Shown piece after piece: positions 1 through 5,741 of a stretch of 7,565 nucleotides of DNA. The position numbers and the translations under genes are program-made. This DNA comes from a bacterium (lineage in GTDB: Bacteria; UBA9089; CG2-30-40-21; SBAY01). Under the pieces are notes generated by a model. The model did no database searches, was not told the origin of the DNA, and saw only the letters and a program-made list of their open reading frames with translations. How positions within the stretch are numbered: the first letter of the stretch is position 1; the number at the start of each line of letters is the position of its first letter. The DNA lies in the NCBI GenBank assembly GCA_030018635.1, contig JASEHU010000048.1:3411-10975 (forward strand), given 5' to 3'.

Positions 1-24
1 TTCGACCTGTGCAATCGACATTTA

Positions 25-53
25 TTGACAATTTGTAAGAATTCAGGTAAAAT
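25..53 (+). promoter_or_regulatory. Sigma70-type promoter facing the pilus genes
   Basis: TTGACA at 25-30 matches the consensus -35 exactly. After a 17-nt spacer comes TAAAAT at 48-53, a five-of-six match to the -10 consensus. Transcription would start near position 60 and run through the heptamer palindrome into the gene at 213. It is the best promoter I can see in the window and lies inside the inverted-repeat-bounded element. The long 5' leader (about 150 nt) would fold into a strong hairpin. The call rests on sequence match only. Confidence 0.55.
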
Positions 54-157
54 GTAGAATATTGAATGTAGAATGTAGAAATTGGAAATTAGAAATTTAG
101 GTCTCTTCTCTTTCCCCAATTTCTACATTCTACATTCTACATTCAATATTCTACATT
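51..157. repeat. Inverted heptamer array 1 (GAATGTA units)
   Basis: The left arm (51-85) and right arm (116-157) are reverse complements built from the 7-bp word GAATGTA/TACATTC, plus a variant GAATATT. The arms are identical except that the right arm has exactly one extra GAATGTA unit (42 nt against 35 nt). The loop at 86-115 carries words related to array 2 (GAAATTA, GAAATTT, TAGGTCTC). In RNA from the promoter at 25-53 most of this would form a long hairpin upstream of the first gene. No poly-U tail follows, so it is not a standard intrinsic terminator. Confidence 0.8.
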
Positions 158-197
158 CAAGGTAAATTTCCGATTGCACAGGTCGAATAATTTATCA

Positions 198-203
198 AGG
201 AGG
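198..203 (+). promoter_or_regulatory. Ribosome binding site fixing the start at 213
   Basis: AGGAGG lies 9 nt before the ATG at 213. The frame is also open from a TTG at 174, but that TTG sits inside the 17-bp inverted repeat and has no ribosome binding site, so 213 is the supported start. Confidence 0.75.
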
Positions 204-212
204 TTGAAAAAG

Positions 213-848
213 ATGTCTAGGCAACAATACTCTAAAATAATCCCCTCTCAAAAGGGGGTAGAGCCTGTGTTTCTCCCTTATGTTACGGCTCAAATGCCAA
301 TGTTAAAACCTTGGACAATATTTTTGATAAGTTGTTCCATTGTTTTCATCAGTTCAATAGGAAATACGGGTATCCCTCTTAAAGAAGGTATGACACCTCA
401 AGAGGTCCAGGCACAGTTTGAAGAAATGAAACATCAAAGAGAAGAAATAATAAGAGAACTTCAGAAGGAACAACAAAAGAAGGAAGAGGAGTTGGCCAAA
501 AGGGAACAACTCATTAAAGCCAGCCAACCCCCAACACCTGCCACAGCAGAGGAAAAACCATCGGCTCAAGAAAAAGAAGTAAGGAAAGGAGGAGAAGAAG
601 AAAAGGCTATTTCTACACCTGCACCAACAGGGGAGATTGGGAAAGGTCTCGTTCCAGGCGTTATTACCCCTGAACAAGAAAGTGAGAAGGTCAAAAAAAC
701 AGAGAAACAGGAAAAGGCAGAAAAGGAATATAAAACCCAAAGAAATTTCTCCTTTATATTGATGATTATCGTTATGGTAGCGACCATAGGATTACTGATT
801 AAAAGCATGTCTAAGGGGAAAACTAAAAATGAGGAAGAAAAGAAGTGA
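213..848 (+). CDS. Two-TM coiled-coil protein of unknown function
   Basis: I do not recognise this 211-residue protein. After a polar N-terminus there is a hydrophobic segment at about residues 34-50. A Glu/Lys/Gln-rich, probably coiled-coil, stretch follows at about 61-104, then a Pro/Ala/Glu/Lys-rich low-complexity linker (105-176). A second hydrophobic segment spans 179-196, ending in a short basic tail. The likely form is two membrane passes with a charged helical loop between them; which side the loop faces cannot be told. No catalytic motif is visible. It is the first gene after the promoter at 25-53 and overlaps the next gene, a PilV-like pilin, by 20 nt. Translational coupling and a role in assembling or anchoring the pilin machinery are therefore plausible, but this is inferred from context only. 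Low complexity will make homology searches noisy. Confidence 0.75.
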   Translation: MSRQQYSKIIPSQKGVEPVFLPYVTAQMPMLKPWTIFLISCSIVFISSIGNTGIPLKEGMTPQEVQAQFEEMKHQREEIIRELQKEQQKKEEELAKREQLIKASQPPTPATAEEKPSAQEKEVRKGGEEEKAISTPAPTGEIGKGLVPGVITPEQESEKVKKTEKQEKAEKEYKTQRNFSFILMIIVMVATIGLLIKSMSKGKTKNEEEKK

Positions 849-1257
849 ATCGGGAATGACTATGATAGAGTTGGCAATTGCCGTATTGATCCTGCTGGTA
901 GGAGTACTAAGTGTCGTCAATATGTTTATCACCGGTTCTCTGAATGTAGTTACCACCGGAAATGCCAATCTGGCCATGAATTTATGCCGACAGAAATTGG
1001 AAGAGGTAAAGATGCGACAAGCGGATTATAACTCTTTAACCGCCCAACCGGTATCATTTCCTACCGTAGGAACGACAACCCTTGGTAGCTGCAAAGGCAC
1101 ATGGACAATAACCATTGAAGGCATTAATGGTTCGACAGAAGAAGTAACCGCTACCCCGGCACAAGGGGATTATCTGAGGGTAACCGTATCTGTGGTCTGG
1201 ATGGAGGCTATCGAGCATAAAAGAAGACTATTTACTTACATAGGGGATATATCTTGA
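829..1257 (+). CDS. PilV-like type IV minor pilin/pseudopilin
   Basis: This 142-residue protein starts with a short basic leader followed by a type III (prepilin) signal. The sequence is G9|M10-T11-M12-I13-E14-L15, with the conserved Glu at +5 after the cleavage Gly, then a hydrophobic helix to about residue 32. Prepilin peptidase would cut after G9 and the mature protein would be N-methylated. The C-terminal part is beta-rich with two cysteines (C53, C88) that could pair, and ends in a strand pattern (YLRVTVSVVW) typical of PilV/GspI-like minor pilins. The start overlaps the upstream gene by 20 nt, with AAGGGG about 10 nt before it. Family membership is clear from the N-terminus. The PilV subtype is inferred from size, the C-terminal strands and the PilW-like gene downstream. 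A T2SS minor pseudopilin is the main alternative. Confidence 0.85.
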   Translation: MRKKRSESGMTMIELAIAVLILLVGVLSVVNMFITGSLNVVTTGNANLAMNLCRQKLEEVKMRQADYNSLTAQPVSFPTVGTTTLGSCKGTWTITIEGINGSTEEVTATPAQGDYLRVTVSVVWMEAIEHKRRLFTYIGDIS

Positions 1258-1297
1258 GGTAAAACACCATTAGAATCTCATAAAATGGAGGAAAATA

Positions 1298-1516
1298 ATG
1301 ACAAAACAAACTTATCGGCATCTCATTATTGAAGGCATCAAAGGATTGCCGGTAGAACCTCTTGTTGAGATTGTAGATTATATTTATTTCGTGCGTAAAC
1401 GAGCACTTCAGCCGCAAGCCTTTGAAGAAGAACTACAAAATACTTTGCTTAATGCTGAATTACGGCAGTTAAGCCGTGATGAAGAATTTCATTTAGAAAA
1501 GGAATTTGAAAATTAG
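1298..1516 (+). CDS. Small antitoxin-like protein (DUF2281/VapB-like pattern)
   Basis: This 72-residue acidic, helical protein has a GGAGG ribosome binding site ending 6 nt before the ATG. The segment GLPVEPLVEIVDYIYFVRKR (residues 15-34) resembles the 'LP.e.l.evldfi.fl' pattern of small DUF2281-like antitoxins. The tail LSRDEEFHLEKEFEN is acidic and could bind a partner. No toxin gene follows; the next gene is a pilin 185 bp away. It is therefore either an orphan antitoxin, the remnant of a toxin-antitoxin pair that lost its toxin, or an unrelated small regulator. The C-terminus may be shortened relative to longer relatives, but I cannot verify that. It separates the PilV-like and PilW-like genes, which are commonly adjacent, and so looks like an insertion. 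Confidence 0.62.
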   Translation: MTKQTYRHLIIEGIKGLPVEPLVEIVDYIYFVRKRALQPQAFEEELQNTLLNAELRQLSRDEEFHLEKEFEN

Positions 1517-1562
1517 GGATGGTTCACTCTTGTTTGAAATCTTGCGGTTAAAAAATGGATGT

Positions 1563-1659
1563 GAAATTTGAAATTAGAAATTGGGGAGAGAGAGATTGAG
1601 GCGAGTCTATGAGTTAAGTGAAGACCTAATTTCCAATTTCCAATTTCTAATTTCCAAAA
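1563..1659. repeat. Inverted heptamer array 2 (GAAATTR units)
   Basis: The left arm at 1563-1586 and right arm at 1625-1659 are built from 7-bp words GAAATTA/GAAATTG/GAAATTT and their complements. Fifteen bases (1570-1584) pair perfectly with 1640-1654. The right arm carries more units than the left. The loop starts GGGGAGAGAGA and ends AAGACCTAA. These loop edges recur, reverse-complemented, in array 1 (92-123), which marks the two as relatives in opposite orientation. The rest of the 185-bp gap (1517-1701) holds no gene or convincing promoter. Confidence 0.72.
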
Positions 1660-1701
1660 GGAATCAAGAATCTGAATCTATATCGTAGGTGATGATATAC
1701 A

Positions 1702-2778
1702 ATGAAAAATAAACACGGATTCACAATGATAGAGGCTATGATTAGTATGGTTGTTTTAGCCGTAGTCCTGATTATAGTGTTCGTCTTCCTTAGGGCAGGA
1801 TTGCAACATTGGATAGGAGGAAAATCTATTATTGATGTTCAAAATACGGCCCGGGAGATTGTCAGTGGGAAAGGCAATTGGCGCGGCATGGAAGGTGAAT
1901 TACGGGAATTATCCGGTATTTTGAATGCCAAACCTAACCCAACTGATAATTTATTTTATCTGTTAAAAGACAAAATTAGATTTGTTGGTCCCGTATCTAT
2001 CGTCAATGGAGCAGATACCATTTGCTCAACATATTTCTTCTCAAACGATATTCAAGCAATAGCTACAGGTACTATAGCCTTACAAAATTATAGTGGAGTA
2101 ACCTTAATTACCCCTGGTACTGATAGCCTCCTTCAGTCAATACCCGGTGATATAAATGGTGATGGGACATTAACCGCTGCGGAAAGAGATAGTTCGGATG
2201 ATTATGCCCGTGGTGGGTTTATGGCAGGAGGAGGGGATGCGGTAATTATCACAGATAGTAATGCCGTATGCAATACCAGAGACAGGGGAGATGATGTCCC
2301 GGTGATTGCTGTTGGTAATACGGCTGGCAGAGGGGCAATCTTAATTACCCCGGGTCCTAATGGCAAACTTGAATCGGTCCCGGGAGATACAGATGGTGAT
2401 GGTGTAACCGATGTCCAAAATTCAAATAATTTTATCAGTTCAGCGGTCATTAGTTATGAGTATCTTCCAGAAACAAATACAATAATCCGAAAGATAAATG
2501 ATACCGCCCCTGCCTCCCGTCATTTAGGTCCCTCGGTTATCGCTGAGAATGTAGCTACCTTTACCTTGACCTATTATGGCACAGATTCGACGACCATAAT
2601 TCCGTATGGGACATATACTCAACTCCCTTCAATTGGGCTTATTGAGATTCAAGGAACAGTGAGCACTGAGAAAAAAGGTGGTATTGGTCAGAGTGCCTCC
2701 CGAACGGTTACCTATGACACGGCTACATTTAAAACCAGAATTCAACCTCGGGCATTAAATCCGGCGTATAGGAGATAA
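1702..2778 (+). CDS. PilW-like minor pilin with calcium-binding-type loops
   Basis: This 358-residue prepilin has G6|F7-T8-M9-I10-E11-A12 with Glu at +5, followed by a hydrophobic helix to about residue 30. It is larger than most minor pilins, and the extra length lies in a middle insertion. Residues 150-161 (DINGDGTLTAAE) match the canonical EF-hand loop D-x-N-x-D-G-x-L-x-x-x-E. Residues 229-237 (DTDGDGVTD) form a second, shorter DxDxDG loop. Both sit in an internal duplication: 135-158 and 214-237, each beginning LITPG, 79 residues apart. C108 and C190 could form a disulfide. The C-terminus has the strand-rich pattern of PilW/GspJ-like proteins (LIEIQGTVST, then a K-T-R-I end). The start has AGGTGA 9 nt upstream. 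The family call is firm from the N-terminus; PilW versus GspJ is inferred. Calcium binding is inferred from the loop match. Confidence 0.82.
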   Translation: MKNKHGFTMIEAMISMVVLAVVLIIVFVFLRAGLQHWIGGKSIIDVQNTAREIVSGKGNWRGMEGELRELSGILNAKPNPTDNLFYLLKDKIRFVGPVSIVNGADTICSTYFFSNDIQAIATGTIALQNYSGVTLITPGTDSLLQSIPGDINGDGTLTAAERDSSDDYARGGFMAGGGDAVIITDSNAVCNTRDRGDDVPVIAVGNTAGRGAILITPGPNGKLESVPGDTDGDGVTDVQNSNNFISSAVISYEYLPETNTIIRKINDTAPASRHLGPSVIAENVATFTLTYYGTDSTTIIPYGTYTQLPSIGLIEIQGTVSTEKKGGIGQSASRTVTYDTATFKTRIQPRALNPAYRR

Positions 2779-2780
2779 AA

Positions 2781-2926
2781 GGTAATCGGTAATCAGGTAA
2801 TCGGTTATCGGTTATCAGGTGAGAAAATCAGGTAATCAGTATACCGATTACCTGATTACTGATTACCTGATTACTGATTACTGATTACTGATTACTGATT
2901 ACTGATTACCGATTACCGATTACCGA
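2781..2926. repeat. Inverted heptamer array 3 (GGTAATC/GATTACY units)
   Basis: This is the largest array. The left part (2781-2837) has five spaced GGTAATC or GGTTATC units and a sixth after a short break. The right part (2846-2924) has eleven consecutive units of GATTACC or GATTACT, nine of 7 bp and two of 8 bp. Sixteen bases at 2789-2804 pair perfectly with 2844-2859, and many other registers are possible because every unit on one side can pair with every unit on the other. A smaller near-palindrome centred on GTATAC spans 2831-2852. The array starts 3 bp after a stop codon and ends 5 bp before the ribosome binding site (GGGGAG, 2932-2937) of the regulator gene. It thus fills the spacer almost completely. 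Confidence 0.88.
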
Positions 2927-2946
2927 ATTTTGGGGAGTATAACAAG

Positions 2947-4941
2947 ATGGACAAGAAGTTACATGTCTTAGTCATAGACGATGATATTTCGATATTAAAA
3001 GTGCTGAAAAACATATTAGTCTCTCGAGAATATGAAGTAACCTTAGCCATGAGTGGCAAAGAGGGATTAGAGAAATTAAAAGAAGAAATCCCGCACCTCA
3101 TTATCCTGGATATTATGATGCCTGAGATGGATGGGTATGAGGTTTGTAGACGGATAAGGAAAAACCCTACCCTTAAACACCTGCCTATAATTATGCTTTC
3201 AGGTAAAGGGGAAATAGCGGATGAGATTGAAGGATGGCGCATCGGGATTGATGAATATCTCATTAAGCCATTTGATATCGAAGAACTGGTGGCTATTATT
3301 GGAGGTATTATCAAGCGCACCTATCTGGGCATAGATGCTAACCCACTCACTAAACTCCCTGGAAATAATTCTATCCGTGAGGAAATAAATCAGCGTATTG
3401 AGCAAAAAAATCCCTTTGCTGCCTGCTTTATAGACCTGGATAATTTCAAGGCATTTAACGACCATTGTGGTTTTGATAAAGGGGATGAAGCCATAAAATT
3501 AACCGCAGGAGTGATTATAAATACGATTCATAAAATTGGTGTTGAAGAAGACTTTATTGGCCATATCGGCGGGGATGATTTTGTCGTCATTACACATCCG
3601 GACAGGGTTGAGGCTATTTGCCGGGAAATTATTAACGAATTTAATAAGATGATTCCTGGTTTATACTCAGAAGAAGAGCGGCAAGAGGGATTTATTGTTA
3701 GCCTTAATCGGAAAGGGGAAAGAGAAGAATTCCCAATTATGACCATTTCTATAGGTGTGGTAACGAATAAAAAAAGGAATCTAACCCATTTAGCCGAGGT
3801 TTCAACCATAGGTAGTGAATTAAAGGAATATGCCAAAACCTTTTTTGGCTCAAATTATATCGTGGACAAAAGGCACGAAGAAGAAAAGGAGTTTAGCCCA
3901 CAAGATGAGATTTTAAAAAAAGGAAGTATTCTACTTGTTGATGATAATCAGGATATATGTACCATCCTTTCTATGGGTTTAAAAAATGAAGGTTACCGGA
4001 TAATTACTGCACAAACCGGGACCGATGCCTTATCCCGAATCAAAGAAGGCTTGTTTAATGTTGTGCTTCTGGATATAAAACTTCCCGATATGAACGGTTT
4101 GGAGATTTTAAAGGCTATTAAACAGGATGACCCGAGTATCATAGTAATTATAATTACTGGTCATGGTTCCATAGAGGTAGCCATTGAAGCTCTCAGGTAT
4201 GATGCCTATGATTACTTAGCAAAGCCCCTTGATATGGAAAAGGTAAAGGTAACTATTAAAAGGGGGATACAACACCAACGATTAGAGGCAAAGAATAAAG
4301 AACTGATTCATAATTTAACTAAAAAGAATATCGATTTGAATCAAAAGATAGAAGAGGTTCTTATGTTAAATAAGAGCTTACAAGCCCTTTACTTAGGGAC
4401 GATGGCCGCACTTGTAAGCACTATTGAGGCAAAAGACTGCTATACCAGGGGACATTCAGACAGGGTAACCGATTTTGCGGTAAGTATTGCTAAGGAATTA
4501 AGTCTCCTTGAACATGAGCAGGAATTAATCCGTTATGCCTGTCAATTACACGATATTGGTAAGATTGGTATCCGTGATTATATCCTTAATAAGATAGAAG
4601 AATTGACTCAGGAAGAATGGGATGAGATAAAATTACATCCAACAAGGGGTGCAGAAATATTAAAACCATTAGGATTTTTAGAGCCTGGAATTCCTTTTAT
4701 CGAGCATCACCATGAGCGATATGATGGCAATGGCTATCCTCAAGGATTAACGATGGAGGATATTCCGTTAGGGGCACGAATCATAGCCGTAGCAGATTCC
4801 TTTGATGCTATGATTTCTGATAGGGCGTATAGAAAGGCAAAATCTGTGGATGAGGCTATTTTGGAATTAAAACAAAATGCCGGCAAACAATTTGACCCTA
4901 TAGTGGTGGAGGCATTCCTCAAGGTTAGGGAAAAATTTTAG
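2947..4941 (+). CDS. REC-GGDEF(GGDDF)-REC-HD-GYP c-di-GMP regulator
   Basis: This 664-residue cytoplasmic protein has four domains and no TM segment. REC1 (about 5-120) has acidic D11/D12, phospho-acceptor D55, S85 and K107. A GGDEF domain follows (about 135-305), with D163, N171 and D180 in place but signature GGDDF at 208-212 instead of GGDEF/GGEEF. The inhibitory RxxD site is missing (VEED at 199-202), so cyclase activity is doubtful. REC2 (about 326-440) has D332/D333, D376, T404 and K426. After a helical linker (440-480), an HD-GYP phosphodiesterase domain (about 485-660) carries H503, H535-D536, K539, H564, HHE at 588-590, GYP at 596-598 and D617. These residues imply metal binding and c-di-GMP hydrolysis. 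GGGGAG lies 9 nt before the ATG. Position between pilin genes suggests control of the filament, but no cognate histidine kinase is present. Confidence 0.93.
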   Translation: MDKKLHVLVIDDDISILKVLKNILVSREYEVTLAMSGKEGLEKLKEEIPHLIILDIMMPEMDGYEVCRRIRKNPTLKHLPIIMLSGKGEIADEIEGWRIGIDEYLIKPFDIEELVAIIGGIIKRTYLGIDANPLTKLPGNNSIREEINQRIEQKNPFAACFIDLDNFKAFNDHCGFDKGDEAIKLTAGVIINTIHKIGVEEDFIGHIGGDDFVVITHPDRVEAICREIINEFNKMIPGLYSEEERQEGFIVSLNRKGEREEFPIMTISIGVVTNKKRNLTHLAEVSTIGSELKEYAKTFFGSNYIVDKRHEEEKEFSPQDEILKKGSILLVDDNQDICTILSMGLKNEGYRIITAQTGTDALSRIKEGLFNVVLLDIKLPDMNGLEILKAIKQDDPSIIVIIITGHGSIEVAIEALRYDAYDYLAKPLDMEKVKVTIKRGIQHQRLEAKNKELIHNLTKKNIDLNQKIEEVLMLNKSLQALYLGTMAALVSTIEAKDCYTRGHSDRVTDFAVSIAKELSLLEHEQELIRYACQLHDIGKIGIRDYILNKIEELTQEEWDEIKLHPTRGAEILKPLGFLEPGIPFIEHHHERYDGNGYPQGLTMEDIPLGARIIAVADSFDAMISDRAYRKAKSVDEAILELKQNAGKQFDPIVVEAFLKVREKF

Positions 4942-5015
4942 TAATCGGATTAAGCGGATTAAGCGGATTTTTATCTTTAATTATCTGCTTAATCCGCTAA
5001 ATCCGCTTACTAAAA
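4936..5015. repeat. Inverted array 4 (CGGATTAAG units), overlapping a stop codon
   Basis: The 33-nt arms at 4936-4968 and 4983-5015 match as reverse complements at 30 of 33 positions, with a 14-nt AT-rich loop. In RNA one of the three mismatches becomes a G-U pair. The unit is about 9 bp (CGGATTAAG, with a shortened copy in the right arm). The left arm begins with the final Phe codon and TAG stop of the HD-GYP gene. The outer bases TTTTAGTAA and TTACTAAAA also pair. No U-tract follows the right arm, so it is not a textbook terminator, though the stem is strong enough to slow polymerase or protect the mRNA 3' end. Confidence 0.82.
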
Positions 5016-5038
5016 ATAGTAGACAAAACCTGCTAATT

Positions 5039-5044
5039 GGGAGG
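5039..5044 (+). promoter_or_regulatory. Ribosome binding site choosing the ATG at 5054
   Basis: GGGAGG ends 3 nt before an ATG at 5048 and 9 nt before the in-frame ATG at 5054. The second spacing is the normal one and equals that of several other genes here, so 5054 is preferred. The choice changes only two residues. Confidence 0.6.
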
Positions 5045-5053
5045 AAGATGAAG

Positions 5054-5479
5054 ATGGAAAAGGGAAGGGAAAAAGGGCAATCAACCGTTGAATTTGCCCT
5101 ACTTTTACCACTTTTATTGCTGGTCGCTCTCCTTACTATCGAGGTTAGTCTCGTGTTGCATAATTATCTCATTGTTACCCAACTATCTCGTGAAGCCGCC
5201 AGGGCAGTAGCACTGGGGAGTAAAACTGACAACGAAATAACGGCGGATATTATGACCAATCCCTCCTGGCTAGCGAATACCCATTTTTTAACAGGGACAA
5301 TTTCAAGGATTAGTATTTTACCTGTCGCGGCTGACCGCCAACAAGGAGGAACTATTACCGTTTCCATCCCATATCGGGTATCTATAAAAAGAGGTTCAAA
5401 TGAGATTTCACTTCCATATTTTGGTAAGCCAATTAATTTAACGATGACGGCGACAACTACTATGCGGATAGAACGCTGA
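5054..5479 (+). CDS. TadE-like pseudopilin
   Basis: This 141-residue protein has a short charged leader, then G8|QSTVEFA with Glu13 at +5, and a hydrophobic helix at about 14-36. A segment (YLIVTQLSREAARAVALG, 38-55) typical of the TadE family (PF07811) follows. The rest is a small beta-rich domain ending in strands (LTMTATTTMRIER). TadE-like proteins are pseudopilins of the Flp/Tad pilus, cleaved by a prepilin peptidase and anchored in the inner membrane with the C-terminus outside. No Tad ATPase, platform protein or Flp pilin is in view, so those would have to lie elsewhere. The gene pairs naturally with the TadG-like gene at 5948, from which it is separated by the hicBA genes. ATG at 5048 is an alternative start. 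Confidence 0.87.
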   Translation: MEKGREKGQSTVEFALLLPLLLLVALLTIEVSLVLHNYLIVTQLSREAARAVALGSKTDNEITADIMTNPSWLANTHFLTGTISRISILPVAADRQQGGTITVSIPYRVSIKRGSNEISLPYFGKPINLTMTATTTMRIER

Positions 5480-5549
5480 TAAGGCAAGAAGCAGGTGGGG
5501 GAAGACTTTTTTACTGCCTACTGAATTTCAGAAGACAGGAGGAATAACC

Positions 5550-5741
5550 ATGAATATAAAAATGAATATGATTTACTGGAGGGGAGAAAGTTTTTGGCTT
5601 GGGAAACTTCTTGAACACCCAGAAATTATGACACAGGGAGAAACTCTTGAGGAGTTAGAAGAAAATATTAAAGATGCGTATTTCTTGATGGTTATGGATG
5701 AGGTTCCAGAAAGATATCAAATGAGAGAAATTGCTGTATGA
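5550..5741 (+). CDS. hicB: HicB-family antitoxin, short form
   Basis: This 63-residue protein has the UPF0150/HicB fold pattern. An opening strand reaches FWLGKLLEHPEIMTQGETLEELEENIKDAY, in which a strand with a 'P.i.tqGeTleEA..ni..A' signature is followed by a helix. HicB neutralises the HicA RNase by covering its active site. This copy ends soon after the core domain and lacks the C-terminal ribbon-helix-helix or HTH domain that longer HicB proteins use for DNA binding. Self-repression may therefore be absent or need another protein. AGGAGG ends 7 nt before the ATG. The stop overlaps the next start as ATGA at 5738-5741, so the pair is translationally coupled. The order is antitoxin first, the reverse of the hicA-hicB order of E. 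coli but common in other bacteria. Confidence 0.85.
   Translation: MNIKMNMIYWRGESFWLGKLLEHPEIMTQGETLEELEENIKDAYFLMVMDEVPERYQMREIAV

Larger units (their letters stand above)
1..187. mobile_element. Putative MITE-like element with 17-bp terminal inverted repeats
   Basis: TTCGACCTGTGCAATCG at 1-17 is the exact reverse complement of 171-187, so a 187-bp segment is bounded by perfect 17-bp inverted repeats. Between them lie a promoter-like sequence and a heptamer palindrome, with no room for a transposase. This resembles a non-autonomous, MITE-like element or a large structured repeat. The base after the right repeat begins TA, as in elements that duplicate a TA target. The left flank lies outside the window, so no target duplication can be confirmed and the repeats may extend further. 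It could equally be a dispersed structural repeat that never transposed. Confidence 0.42.

Noticed and set aside
354..740. Long minus-strand reading frame opposite the first gene
   Set aside because: It is the reverse of a Glu/Lys-rich coding region, giving a Phe/Leu/Cys-rich translation with no ribosome binding site. It is a shadow of the + strand gene.
1517..1701. Separate promoter for the PilW-like gene
   Set aside because: TTGAAA at 1534-1539 has no acceptable -10 at 16-18 bp spacing. I see no convincing promoter in this gap.
2846..2924. CRISPR-like array of regular repeats
   Set aside because: The units are 7-8 bp and directly adjacent with no spacers, and no cas genes are present. It is a tandem heptamer array.
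3568..3584. Active diguanylate cyclase site
   Set aside because: The signature reads GGDDF rather than GGDEF/GGEEF and the I-site Arg is missing, so activity is not claimed.
4936..5015. Rho-independent terminator
   Set aside because: The stem is strong but is AT-rich at its base and is not followed by a U-tract, so I list it as a repeat only.
5480..5549. Intrinsic terminator after the TadE-like gene (AGGCA...TGCCT with a T-run)
   Set aside because: The T-run lies inside the would-be loop rather than after the stem, and only about five base pairs form.
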